Below, in pieces: positions 9,944-17,830 of a DNA stretch of 64,000 nt (its first letter is position 1; each line of letters starts with the position of its first letter). The DNA is taken from positions 40,001-104,000 of the forward strand of contig CAJNDS010002572.1 in assembly GCA_905221605.1 (NCBI GenBank), read 5' to 3'. The DNA comes from Symbiodinium natans. Taxonomy: Eukaryota > Sar > Dinophyceae > Suessiales > Symbiodiniaceae. Below the pieces are notes generated by a model. That model saw only the letters and a program-made list of their open reading frames with translations, searched no databases and had not been told where the DNA came from. The position numbers were made by a program, and so were the translations under genes.

Positions 9944-10180
9944 CCATGTCTGTCGACCTACCTTCTCCCAGTGTCCTTCCAAACAAGGTTGCAAGAACGG
10001 TGAATGTCGTTCTTAACCCAAAACTCCGATATCTTGGATAGGAAGGACCTTGGACATATGTTGTATTTCCTTCACTGGGTGTGGAGAGGAGCCTTGGGGC
10101 CATTGTTTTTGAAAAGTTTTTGAGGGGCCAACCGAGTTGGCTGATTGCCCAGCAGGAGTTCATGGGTTGGGCTGTAGGGA
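9944..10180 (+). CDS. Coding-like segment interrupted by an in-frame TAG
   Basis: After acceptor CACTCACAG, ATG at 9946 opens MSVDLPSPSVLPNKVARTVN, then VVLNPKLRYLG, followed directly by TAG (10036-10038), and the same frame then continues with EGPWTYVVFPSLGVERSLG, AIVFEKFLRGQPSWL and IAQQEFMG. Either the stop is real and the second half is a separate exon in the same phase, or this is a decayed or readthrough copy. Confidence 0.35.
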
Positions 10181-10208
10181 GACTGTGAGCCAGCGGGCCC
10201 TGCAGTGA

Positions 10209-10336
10209 TCTGCTGAAAAACGTGCTCGAGCCAAGACCCCGACACCCTATTTCCCTAAACCATTTGACCCGAAACCCTCTGCGGAGGCCACTGTGTCGCA
10301 GGTCAAGCACGGCCACAAGAAGCACCACAGGCGCTG
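10209..10336 (+). CDS. Candidate terminal exon, C-terminus HGHKKHHRR
   Basis: The frame reads SAEKRARAKTPTPYFPKPF, DPKPSAEATVSQVK and ends HGHKKHHRR with stop TGA at 10334-10336. It is not followed by TTTAGGG, as expected if no intron follows. An alternative frame starting DLLKNVLEPRPRHPI is also open, so the frame choice rests on composition. Confidence 0.4.
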
Positions 10337-10537
10337 ACCTAATTACTCCGCCTGAAAGCCTAAGCCCTAAATAACCCTCAAGAACCCTAAATAAGCTTAA
10401 ACCCTAAACCCTTACTAAACCCTAAACCCTAAACCCTAAACACTAAACACTAAACCCTAAGCCTAAACCCTAAACCCTAAACCCTAAACCCTAAACTCCA
10501 AACCCTAAAACCCTAAACCCTAAACCCGAACCCCCAG

Positions 10538-10599
10538 CACCGCCTCTTTGAACGTTTTTTCCCATGTATTTTGAGAGTGTGGTGGGCATGTCGACTAGC
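10538..10599 (+). CDS. Candidate exon, aromatic-rich
   Basis: Acceptor CCCCCAG; reads HRLFERFFPCILRVWWACRL and ends C|GTTTAGGG at 10600. It is bracketed by long CCCTAAA and TTTAGGG-type sequence. Confidence 0.4.
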
Positions 10600-10676
10600 G
10601 TTTAGGGCTTTTTCAGGGTGTAGAGCATAGGGCCTATAACCTACAGGCCTGAACCAAACCCGCTCATCCCGCGCAG

Positions 10677-10716
10677 TGGATAAACATCGGCTCGCTCAGA
10701 CCCAAACATCAGCCCG
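10677..10716 (+). CDS. Candidate 40-nt exon
   Basis: Acceptor CGCGCAG, reads WINIGSLRPKHQP, ends CCCG|GTTTAGGG. Short, so support comes only from signals and bracket. Confidence 0.35.
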
Positions 10717-10837
10717 GTTTAGGGTTTAGGGTTTAGGGTTTAGGGTTTAAGGTTTAGGGCTTAGGGTTTAGGGTTTAGGGTTTAGGGACAAAGCCCCGGC
10801 CCACCAAACGCTTAAGCTCCAAACCCTGCACCCCAAG

Positions 10838-10921
10838 CCCTTGTTGACTCCTCTTCTTCGCGCCCGGCTGCGAGGCATCACAATCGCAACTCGGAGACTC
10901 TCGACTCGCAGAAGCAGAAGG
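10838..10921 (+). CDS. Candidate exon, Ser/Arg-rich
   Basis: Reads ALVDSSSSRPAARHHNRNSE then TLDSQKQK, ending before GTTTAGGG. A second frame (RARLRGITIATRRLS) is also open. Confidence 0.35.
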
Positions 10922-11427
10922 GTTTAGGGTTTAGGGTTTAGGATTTAGGGTTTAGGGTTTAGGGTTTAGGGTGGAGTTTAGGATTTAGGGTAGTTTGTTT
11001 GCGGTTGAGCGTTTTATGCTGCATTCAGACAGGGCCAGAACACTTGTGCTGTTTTGCAGTTGTTCTGAGAACAGTTGAGCCGTGTGCACGGGTTCTAGGG
11101 TTGAGGTTTGGGCTCAGTGCTCGAGCTGGGAAACTTTAGGGTTTAGGGCAAAGGGTTTAGGCTTTAGGGTTTAGGGCATAGGGTTTAGGGTTTAGGGGAT
11201 ACACTCTCTCTGTCTCTTGCTCTCTCTCTCCCTCCGGGTTTGAGGCTGCCTTTGCATGCTGCAGCGGCAGCAATAAATCTTCATGTTTAAGCCTATAGCC
11301 TTACTTTGCCGACAGTTGAACTTTCATTTTGTGGGGAGCGGGGGGAAGTTCTATAGCTTCTTTGTAGGAATGGTACTGTTTTCTAGCAGCTTAACAATGT
11401 TGAGTTTCATAACCTGTTTTACTGTAG

Positions 11428-11550
11428 GGTTTGTCAAGACCGACGTTAAGCGCACTTCGAAACAAGACTCGGCAAACCATGGCACTGCAAGCGGAGCACA
11501 AGAGAGTCCTGGCGCGTTCAGGAAGTCCCCCCGGGACGCAGAGGCGCCTG
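11428..11550 (+). CDS. Candidate exon, frame ambiguous
   Basis: Acceptor TTTACTGTAG. Two frames are open across it: GLSRPTLSALRNKTRQTMAL plus QAEHKRVLARSGSPPG, and FVKTDVKRTSKQDSANHGTA plus SGAQESPGAFRKSPRDA. The segment ends in CTTTAGGG repeats. It may belong to the TIR-like gene downstream. Confidence 0.4.
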
Positions 11551-11737
11551 CTTTAGGGCTTAGGGTTCAGGGTTTAGGGTTTAGGGTTCAGGGTTTAGTG
11601 TTTTGGAGAGCTACCGGGGCCCCTAGAATCGGTTTGCAAACATGGTGGTTGAGGTTCTCTGTCCCTGATTTCGAACGCTTTGAGAGTACTTTAGGGTTTG
11701 GGGTTTAGGGCTCAGGGCCCTCCCTGTAGGGATGGCG

Positions 11738-11813
11738 TGACTTCTCCCGCGCGCGAACAAAGACCCTACGGCAGCATCAACAAATCCTCGGCTCCGCAGC
11801 TAGCAGCTAGCCT
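11738..11813 (+). CDS. Candidate exon
   Basis: Reads DFSRARTKTLRQHQQILGSA, basic and Gln-rich, followed by CCCTAAA-type sequence rather than TTTAGGG. The 3' border is uncertain because of a TAG after ASS. Confidence 0.3.
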
Positions 11814-12319
11814 AGAACCCTAAACGCCCGAAACTCCTGAGATCCGAGAACCACCAGAACGCCTGAAGCCCTAAACCCTAAACCCTAAACCCTAAACCCT
11901 AAACCCTAAACCCTAAACCCTAAACCCCCCAACCTTAAAGCCCTAGCGACCCCTCCCAAGACCCTAAACCAAGCTCCAAGTGCAAACTCCAAAAGACCAC
12001 TTAAGCCTTGAAGGTTTGAGGGAATAGGGTTTAGGTTTAGGGTTTAGGGTTTAGAGTTTAGGGTTTAACATATGTACAACATAGCCCCTAGTGTACGATA
12101 CGCACAGAGTATACTTGTAGGCTTATGGCCAAATGGCTTCTGATCTATGACAGGCTTGCTTAAAGGTCCGTACATTTAGAGGTCCGTACTATTGTGCCTT
12201 TGTCCTCTCCACAATGATTTCCTTGAATCTACCCTCGACCCCGAACCCTAAAGCCCAAACCCGAAACCCTAAAGTGTTCAAGGGTTCGCGGTCCCAGCCC
12301 TTTGTCGGCGAGGCATTTT

Positions 12320-12338
12320 TCCGGGGGGGGGGGGGGGG
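12320..12338. repeat. Poly-G tract
   Basis: A G run of about 17 in an intron of degenerate CCCTAAA units (12230-12500). Confidence 0.85.
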
Positions 12339-12500
12339 TCTCACTAAACCCTAAACCCTAGTCCCTAAACCCCAAAACCCTAAAACCCTAAAACCCTGGA
12401 ACTCTCAAACCCTAACACCCTAAAACCCTTAAAACCCTAAAACCCGAACACCCTAACCCCCAAAAAACCAGAAACCCTCCCTAAACCCTAAAACCCTAAG

Positions 12501-12592
12501 CCATGCGGCGGCGCCTCGCGCGATCCGTTGGGTCAGCCCAGCCCCATGCACCTCGAGGCGGCTCGCGCGCTGCACCGATCGGTGCCCCCGCA
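12501..12592 (+). CDS. TIR-like membrane protein gene, upstream exon
   Basis: Follows acceptor CCCTAAG. The frame is CGGASRDPLGQPSPMHLEAA then RALHRSVPPQ, where the last codon is completed across the next intron. The exon's 3' end is interrupted by the family B element; the bases GAAACTCG before the element recur after it (GAAACTAG), as expected for an insertion with target duplication. Removing 12593-12776 gives VPPQKLGR. Residues before this exon, and the gene start, are not resolved. Confidence 0.6.
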
Positions 12593-12776
12593 GAAACTCG
12601 GTAGCCCAGGGGTACCCTTTACCTTTTTTTGGTTCTGGGTTTAGGGTTTAGGGTTTAGGGTTTAGGGTTTAGGGTTTAGGGTTTAGGGTTTAGGGTTTAG
12701 GGTTTAGGGTTCCCTTGGAAAGTAACCAACCAAAAAAAGGGTGCCCTTATCATAGTACTGTTACTGGGCTAGCAAG
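12593..12776 (+). mobile_element. Family B introner-like element (copy 1) with a telomeric array in its loop
   Basis: The left arm GTAGCCCAGGGGTACCCTTT starts at 12601; the right arm GGGTGCCCTTATCATAGT and GTTACTGGGCTAGCAAG ends at 12776. The 8-bp flanks GAAACTCG and GAAACTAG look like a target duplication. If spliced as GA-AG (first duplication copy plus element) the frame stays open; a GT-AG cut at 12601 would give a stop. The centre, 12637-12709, is a pure TTTAGGG array absent from copy 2. Confidence 0.65.
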
Positions 12777-12788
12777 GAAACTAGGCAG
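12777..12788 (+). CDS. 12-nt micro-exon of the TIR-like gene
   Basis: GAAACTAGGCAG lies between the end of introner B (AAG) and the start of introner C (GCCC). It codes the tail of Q, then K, L, G and the start of R, so the joined protein reads VPPQKLGRKWCITRAELEEF. It exists as a separate exon only because two elements inserted 12 nt apart. Confidence 0.45.
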
Positions 12789-12916
12789 GCCCTTGGGACA
12801 TTTTATGTTTTCCCGTTTGGGTTTAAGACGATCATAATTATTCAGGAAATCCCTTAACCCTAAACCCTTTCAGCAATATGAATATTTTTCAGAGGATGTT
12901 AAGGGGGCCATCCCAG
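12789..12916 (+). mobile_element. Family C introner-like element (copy 1)
   Basis: 128 bp from GCCCTTGGGACATTTTAT to GGGGGCCATCCCAG. The core GTTTAAGACGATCA and AATATTTTTCAGAGG is shared with the copies at 53893-53982 and 58325-58411. Spliced as GC-AG it keeps the frame (GGC AG|G AAA TGG). Compared with the 53.9 kb copy it has an extra segment at about 12848-12875 containing CCCTTAACCCTAAACCC, a telomeric insertion. Confidence 0.6.
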
Positions 12917-13049
12917 GAAATGGTGCATCACCAGGGCAGAGCTGGAGGAGTTCGTGCAGGTCGTCTACAGTGCCTGGCGTTCGGGGCAGGTCCCCGTGAG
13001 TCAGCCCAACGTGTTGCACTGGGATCCGGAGCATGGCCCCAATCTCTAT
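12917..13049 (+). CDS. TIR-like membrane protein gene, exon
   Basis: Reads KWCITRAELEEFVQVVYSAW, RSGQVPVSQPNVLHWDPEH and GPNLYD. It runs straight into the family B copy 2; skipping 13050-13155 gives NLYDVNTYVVRPMT, a natural join to the next exon. An ATG at 13033 is in another frame and opens an artefactual start through the element. Confidence 0.7.
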
Positions 13050-13155
13050 GACGCTTGGTAGCCCAGTGGTACCCTTTTCCCTCTTTTGGGGGTTCAAGGT
13101 TCCCTGCAACCAAAAAAGGGTGCCCTTATCAAAATATGGTTACTGGGCTACTAAG
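13050..13155 (+). mobile_element. Family B introner-like element (copy 2), intact and without telomeric repeats
   Basis: The arms GTAGCCCAGTGGTACCCTTT (from 13058) and AAGGGTGCCCTTATC through GGTTACTGGGCTACTAAG (to 13155) form inverted repeats. The flanks GACGCTTG and GACGTGAA share GACG at the same 8-bp geometry as copy 1. GA-AG excision (13050-13155) is in frame; GT-AG at 13058-13155 is not (stop TGA). The loop lacks telomere units. Confidence 0.65.
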
Positions 13156-14781
13156 GACGTGAACACCTATGTGGTGAGGCCAATGACATCGGGAGGCGCC
13201 AGCTATGCTCTGATGAAGCATCCGGAAGGTCTAGATTGTGAAGTCTTTGTGTCTCATTCCTGGCATGGGGGGATCTTCCACCTTCGTAGAGGAGTTCGCC
13301 TGGGCTGGCCTCAGCTGCATCGACTCAAGAACCTATACTGCTGCCTCTTGTCAAACCCACAGAACTTGAACTTGGACGAGTTTATCGGTGGACCTCTGAG
13401 CGAGAGCGCCTTTGCTTTGGCATTGCAAAAAGCCTCGCACTTGCTCGTGGTTCCAAATCCCTCTGTGGGAGTATACTCAAGGCTTTGGTGTGTGTTCGAG
13501 GCCTATCTGGGAGCCAAATGGAATAAGATCTACCTGCTGCCTGTGGTGCCAGATCAGAAGGAGTCATGCCGACATTGGCTCAGGACGGTTGGCGTGCCCA
13601 TGCTTGGTGCAGCTGTTGTCGGAGTGCCTGTCTCGATGCTTCTCGATCGTTCTAATGCCGGCTTGTACAGCTGGCTCGAGTTGGTGTATCGAATACTTTC
13701 TCTGGTGGCCCTGGTGATGGTCCTGCCCTTTCGTCTCCATCCCAGGTCTTTGGATGTCATGAGCTGTTTGACTTTGATCGGGTGCGCCCTCGTCCTGCTG
13801 GACCTATTCTGGACATATGACGTGATGGCATCCCAAGGCAATGGCTGGATCTCAAGTTTCTGTCACTATGGTTGGTTGACGAACGTAGTCCCGATGAATG
13901 CTTTGGTCACCGTTCTGCTTGTCATCGTGAAGCGTGAGAAGGCGCATGTCGAGGAGCAGAGGGAGATGATGCAGTTCCGCTCTTTGGCTGACTCGCGTTG
14001 CTCGAGCCCAGCCGATGAACGACGAATCAGAGAAGCCATTTCGGGCTCAGAGGATGAGGTCGAGACCGTCATCAGCATCCTCTTATCTGCGGGGGCCTAC
14101 ACCGACAACTTGCGCTTTGCCTGGGACAACGGCTTGGACATTGATATGGCAGGAATGGCAGATGTAAGGACAGGGGTCTTCTTCTCGATGCTTTTTTGGT
14201 CGGTGTGTGCCCTGGATCTCTTATCCGATACAATTATTGGCCACGTGTCTCATCACAGGTACTTTGCGCTTCTCAGCATCCTCTACACAGTGACCGTGTT
14301 GGTCGTCCCCCTGTCGGTCTGGATTCTGGAGAAGAAGGGACCCGATCTGGCTGTCTTTGCACTGAAGACTTGGGCCGTGGGCGGTATGTTTGCCTTACAC
14401 ATGCCCATTCTTCTGTGCTATCTGCAAGGAACTGATGAAACTGAAAATATGCAGCTGTTGAGCTTCTTCAGCAAGGCCATCCTCTTAGGTGTTGACAAGA
14501 AGGCTTGGTTCTATGGCAAGGGGCTCAACGTCCGCATCAGTTGCACTGTGCTTCTCAGCCGTCTTCTTTGCATGATCCTTCCCTGGGCTATTCTATGGAT
14601 CGGCATCGAGCGTTGGAATCGTCTCCGCATATGGATTGCGAGAACTTGCTGTCCACACGAGTGCAAGGCAGTACTGAACGGGGACAGCGATGAGAGCTCT
14701 TTACAGGAATGCACAGACGATTCTGAAGCTTCAAAGTTACTGACGTCGTGCCGACGATCTGCCACAGAACAGAAACACTAG
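13156..14781 (+). CDS. TIR-like domain plus multipass membrane protein, main exon
   Basis: 542 codons with stop at 14779-14781. The first part carries a TIR-like fold signature: DCEVFVSHSWHGG (betaA and SHxW), ESAFALALQKASHLLVVPNP, and SRLWCVFEAYLG, the W-C-x-x-E segment whose Glu is the catalytic position in NAD-cleaving TIR domains. It is followed by roughly eight hydrophobic helices (from about codons 147, 178, 203, 243, 341, 369, 399 and 465), with a charged segment KREKAHVEEQREMM between helices 4 and 5. The tail is Ser/Glu-rich. Similar TIR-like plus membrane proteins form families in dinoflagellates. TIR assignment is by motif; NADase activity is not shown. The intron-free 1.6 kb exon contrasts with the fragmented 5' part and may reflect a retroposed ancestor. 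Confidence 0.85.
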   Translation, partial: DVNTYVVRPMTSGGASYALMKHPEGLDCEVFVSHSWHGGIFHLRRGVRLGWPQLHRLKNLYCCLLSNPQNLNLDEFIGGPLSESAFALALQKASHLLVVPNPSVGVYSRLWCVFEAYLGAKWNKIYLLPVVPDQKESCRHWLRTVGVPMLGAAVVGVPVSMLLDRSNAGLYSWLELVYRILSLVALVMVLPFRLHPRSLDVMSCLTLIGCALVLLDLFWTYDVMASQGNGWISSFCHYGWLTNVVPMNALVTVLLVIVKREKAHVEEQREMMQFRSLADSRCSSPADERRIREAISGSEDEVETVISILLSAGAYTDNLRFAWDNGLDIDMAGMADVRTGVFFSMLFWSVCALDLLSDTIIGHVSHHRYFALLSILYTVTVLVVPLSVWILEKKGPDLAVFALKTWAVGGMFALHMPILLCYLQGTDETENMQLLSFFSKAILLGVDKKAWFYGKGLNVRISCTVLLSRLLCMILPWAILWIGIERWNRLRIWIARTCCPHECKAVLNGDSDESSLQECTDDSEASKLLTSCRRSATEQKH

Positions 14782-14948
14782 CCAGCTCTCGCGCTCTCTT
14801 TCTCTCTCCATCACCAAAGGTGCTAAGCTCTATCCCTCTTCACCATCGTTCTTGCCAATGGGCAGGGTTCAGGGCTTAGGGCTTGGAGTTCACGGTTTAG
14901 GGCTTAGGGCTTAGGGTTGAGAGCCTTACTGCAGCCCTTCCCAACGGG

Positions 14949-15179
14949 ATGAAGTGCGTGCGCGCATACGAGCACTTCCCAGACCCCCCGAAAAGCTTCC
15001 ACGAAATCGCGTACGCCCTGAATGCTTCTTTATTCCCAGCTGTTCGTACTGTCGGTCTTGGTATTCAGGCCACGATCAGCGTTTCATTGGAGCTCCGGAG
15101 CTATGCTGTTGAGTCTTTGACTGGGCCAATTTCGTTTGTCTGCTCCAAGCACATGCCTGCAGGGCTATGGTGGGTGTAG
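14949..15179 (+). CDS. Candidate small gene or first exon, MKCVRAYEHFPDPPKSF
   Basis: ATG 14 nt after a possible leader acceptor ACTGCAG (14934). 76 codons are open, including HEIAYALNASLFPAVRTVG and ISVSLELRSYAVESLTG, to a stop at 15179. A pyrimidine tract and CAG at 15030-15039 could be an internal acceptor, so an intron starting at GTACGC (15011) is the alternative. Confidence 0.4.
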   Translation: MKCVRAYEHFPDPPKSFHEIAYALNASLFPAVRTVGLGIQATISVSLELRSYAVESLTGPISFVCSKHMPAGLWWV

Positions 15180-15553
15180 GGCTTGGGGCGGTTCAGGCTT
15201 TAGGGCTTCAGGGCTTCAAGCCGAGGGCGTGGCGTAGTGCTCAGGTGAGGATGTAAGGAGCACCCGAATTACCATAAAAGCCCCCTAAAACATCCTAAGA
15301 CCCTGTTTACTCTCATAAGCTACTTGGACAACCGGGCCTATGGGATTACATATGGTCGCGAATTCCATCATTCCCTGCGAAGAGCCCGCAAGTCTAAGTG
15401 TTCCTACAACAGAAACCCCAAGCCCTATAAACCCTAAACCCTAGACCCAAAGCCCCTTCAGCGGTCACACCCATGGGCCTCCCAGTGAGTCCAATCACCC
15501 CTGAGACCCCCAAAAAACCGAACAAAAGCCCTAAGAACCCGCTAAACCCCCTT

Positions 15554-15615
15554 TAGGGTTTAGGGTTTAGGGTTTAGGGTTTAGGGTTTAGGGTTTAGGG
15601 TTTAGGGTTTAGTGT
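15554..15615. repeat. Interstitial telomeric array, TTTAGGG strand
   Basis: About eight perfect units. The flanking 15180-15620 holds otherwise degenerate CCCTAAA units and no exon that I can support. Confidence 0.95.
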
Positions 15616-15626
15616 TTAGGGCCTAA

Positions 15627-15745
15627 GGGCCACCAAAGCCAGAAGGCAGCCACGAACTCATGGGACAACAACCCCTTTGCGAGTCAGCCGCTGCGCCTGG
15701 CCAAGGAGGGTCCTTTGCCTTGCAGGGGTCTTTGGAATCTGGCGC
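15627..15745 (+). CDS. Candidate exon
   Basis: Reads HQSQKAATNSWDNNPFASQP, LRLAKEGPLPCRGLWNLA. It lies after a TTTAGGG array and before CTTAGGG-type repeats, so the left bracket is atypical. Frame chosen by composition; two other frames are also open. Confidence 0.35.
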
Positions 15746-16133
15746 TTTAGGGCTTCTTAGGGTTTAGGGTTTAGGGTTTAGGGTTCGGTTGATTGCTTTT
15801 CGGGTTTAGGGTTTAGGGCGCTGCGCAGCTCACTAGCGCTGAAGAGGCGAACGGTTCAGGGCGAATGGGGAGAGTCCAGGAGGCAGAGGGCTTCTCCACC
15901 CCCTAACAAACCTGAATGTTCCTCCGCTTAGGTTTAGGGTTTAGTTCGGGTTTAGGGCTTATAGGGTTTGTAGGGTTAAGGGTTCAGGGCCCTAAGCTCT
16001 CAACTTCAACCCCTTAGCGTTTGTTTTGTGTTTTTTGGCGGTTGAAGCGCCTCAAGTGTACCGTCCTGTCGAGCTTACAAAAATCTGGGGTATAGGGCCT
16101 TGAGGGTTTCAAGGTTTAGAGTTTACCCTAAAC

Positions 16134-16246
16134 CCAAAACCCAAACCCTAAACCCGAAACCCTAAACCCTAAACCCTAAACCCTAAACCCTAAACCCTAA
16201 ACCCTAAACCCTAAACCCTAAACCCTAACCCTAAAGCCTAAACCCT
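16134..16246. repeat. Interstitial telomeric array, CCCTAAA strand
   Basis: About 15 units with some variants. Followed at 16279-16299 by a poly-C tract of about 21. Confidence 0.95.
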
Positions 16247-16473
16247 AAACACTCCACCCCGAGGCCCTCGCCCAAATTCCCCCCCCCCCCCCCCCCCCCT
16301 TATGCCCTCAGTTCTCCAAGCACGTTTTGCCCAAATCCCTTTGATCCCTGTGCTTCAGGGTGTTCCCCCTCAAGCTTAGGGTTTAGGGTTTAGGGTTTAG
16401 GGTTTAGGGTTTAAGGTTTGGGGTTTGGGGTTTGGGGTTTGGGGTTTGGGGTTTGGGGTTTGGGGGTTTCAGG

Positions 16474-16573
16474 TTGGGATGTTCCCCCTTTACACTAACA
16501 GTCCTTATTGCGGATTCTAGTACCCCCTATCATAATCCCGATTAAGGCCTTTAGTCTAGGAGGAACATCCCAA
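16474..16573. mobile_element. Complete family A MITE-like element
   Basis: TTGGGATGTTCCCCCTTTA then CACTAACAGTCCTTATT on the left, ATTAAGGCCTTTAGTCTAG then GAGGAACATCCCAA on the right. 100 bp, the same length as the copy at 5517. Telomeric units abut both ends; no target duplication can be told from the repeats. Confidence 0.75.
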
Positions 16574-16719
16574 ACCCTAAACCCTAAACCCTAAACCCTA
16601 AACCCTAAACCCTGAACCCTAAAAATCTCAGCTCCCCTCCACATGCCCCCACCGTCATCAAGGGTTCTGGGTGCCCCCTGCAGGTCGGACTGATTGGCTC
16701 TTGGGGGCTGGGTTTAGAG

Positions 16720-16925
16720 GGTTGAGGGTTTAGCGGGTTTAGAGGGTTTGGAGGGTTTAGAGGGTTTAGAGGGTTTAGAGGGTTAAGAGGGTTTAGAGGG
16801 TTTAGAGGGTTAAGAGGGTTAAGAGGGTTTAGAGGGTTTAGAGGGTTAAGAGGGTTTAGAGGGTTTAGAGGGTTTAGAGGGTTTCGAGGGTTTAGAGGGT
16901 TTAGAGGGTTTAGAGGGTTTAGGGG
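16720..16925. repeat. 9-bp tandem array GGGTTTAGA, telomere variant
   Basis: About 22 units of a nonamer derived from the telomeric heptamer by addition of GA. The antisense frame with repeated Asn-Pro-Leu is an artefact. Confidence 0.9.
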
Positions 16926-17498
16926 GAATGTGCAAAAGGGTCCGCCGTGGGAGTGCATCACGGAACCCCTTACTTCCGAAGCCCAAAGCCCCCTGTTGCC
17001 CTGGAGGAGTCATCCGAGGCATTTCTGTCGGGGGTGCGGCTTTCGACAGGGCATGGTCCGAAGCTTTAATGCCAACGCTTTGGGTTTACGGAGTTTAGGG
17101 TTTGGAGTTTCGCCCTACCCTCAACCCGAACCCTAACCCCCTAAACCTAAAACCCTAAACCCAGCTGTTGTGAGGAGTTTCAGGTGAGTTCTTGTTGAGT
17201 CGGAGGGCCGTGTAAAGAGGAGACAGACCAAAATGAGTGGACTGCTAAGACCCCGAATCCATAAAGGGTTTAGGCGTTACAGCTTAGGCACCTTGCACCC
17301 TAAACACACTCGCTGGGTCCAAGACATGAGCAGACCCTAAACCCCAAACCCTAAACCCTAAACCCTAAACCCTAAACCCAGTGAACCTGTCATGACCGAA
17401 AAGGCCCACAAGAGCACACCCAGACCCTGGGGCGTCAGTTTGATGGCTTAGAGCCAAGGGTTGGGGGGACATTGGGGTTTATGGATTTGGGTTTTGAA

Positions 17499-17604
17499 TT
17501 GGGATGTTCCCCCTTCTACTAGCAGTCCTTTATAGGGGATTGCAATAAGGGGTGCTAGAATCCCTAGTTTTTGAGGACTGTTTGCATAAGGAGGAACATC
17601 CCAA
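17499..17604. mobile_element. Complete family A MITE-like element with 8-bp target duplication
   Basis: Arms TTGGGATGTTCCCCCTTCT and ATAAGGAGGAACATCCCAA, with AGCAGTCCTTTAT and GAGGACTG inside. Flanked by GTTTTGAA and GTTTTGAG, a convincing 8-bp duplication in non-telomeric sequence. Confidence 0.8.
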
Positions 17605-17745
17605 GTTTTGAGCCCCCTCCCCCCCCCCCCCCAAGTCCTTTTAGCCACCCTACGAGCCAAAACCTGAGACTGTACAAGGCCCAGCCTAAACCCTCAACCC
17701 TCAACCAGGGTTTAGGGTTTAGGGTTTAGGGTTTAGGGTTTAGGG

Positions 17746-17830
17746 CCTCCTGTAAAGGCGTCGCCGGCAGCAGCGCCTGCGGCAGCACCAGCGGAGGCCA
17801 AGCCCGAGGCCAGGGGTGCAGGCATTCAGG
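17746..17830 (+). CDS. Lys/Glu/Ala/Pro-rich protein, exon 1 of six seen
   Basis: Reads PVKASPAAAPAAAPAEAKPE then ARGAGIQ, ending at GTTTAGGG (17831). Low-complexity Pro/Ala/Lys/Glu composition is shared with exons at 18118, 18339, 18807, 20854 and 21472, which suggests one gene of an acidic/basic disordered protein. No domain is visible. The 5' border is approximate. Confidence 0.5.

Noticed and set aside
9720-10328. 202-codon minus-strand ORF
   Set aside because: The plus strand has a long pyrimidine tract, acceptors, a GTAAAT donor and coherent exon composition over the same stretch; no splice or domain support on the minus strand. Not fully excluded.
12601-12776. Canonical GT-AG splicing of element B (GTAGCC...AAG)
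   Set aside because: It puts TAG (copy 1) or TGA (copy 2) in frame immediately downstream, whereas GA-AG splicing leaves both frames open.
13033-13155. ATG at 13033 as the start of the TIR-like protein
   Set aside because: This start reads through the inverted-repeat element in a different frame from the upstream coding exon; removing the element joins exon 12917-13049 naturally to 13156.
16605-16961. Asn-Pro-Leu repeat protein on the minus strand
   Set aside because: It is the GGGTTTAGA array read antisense.
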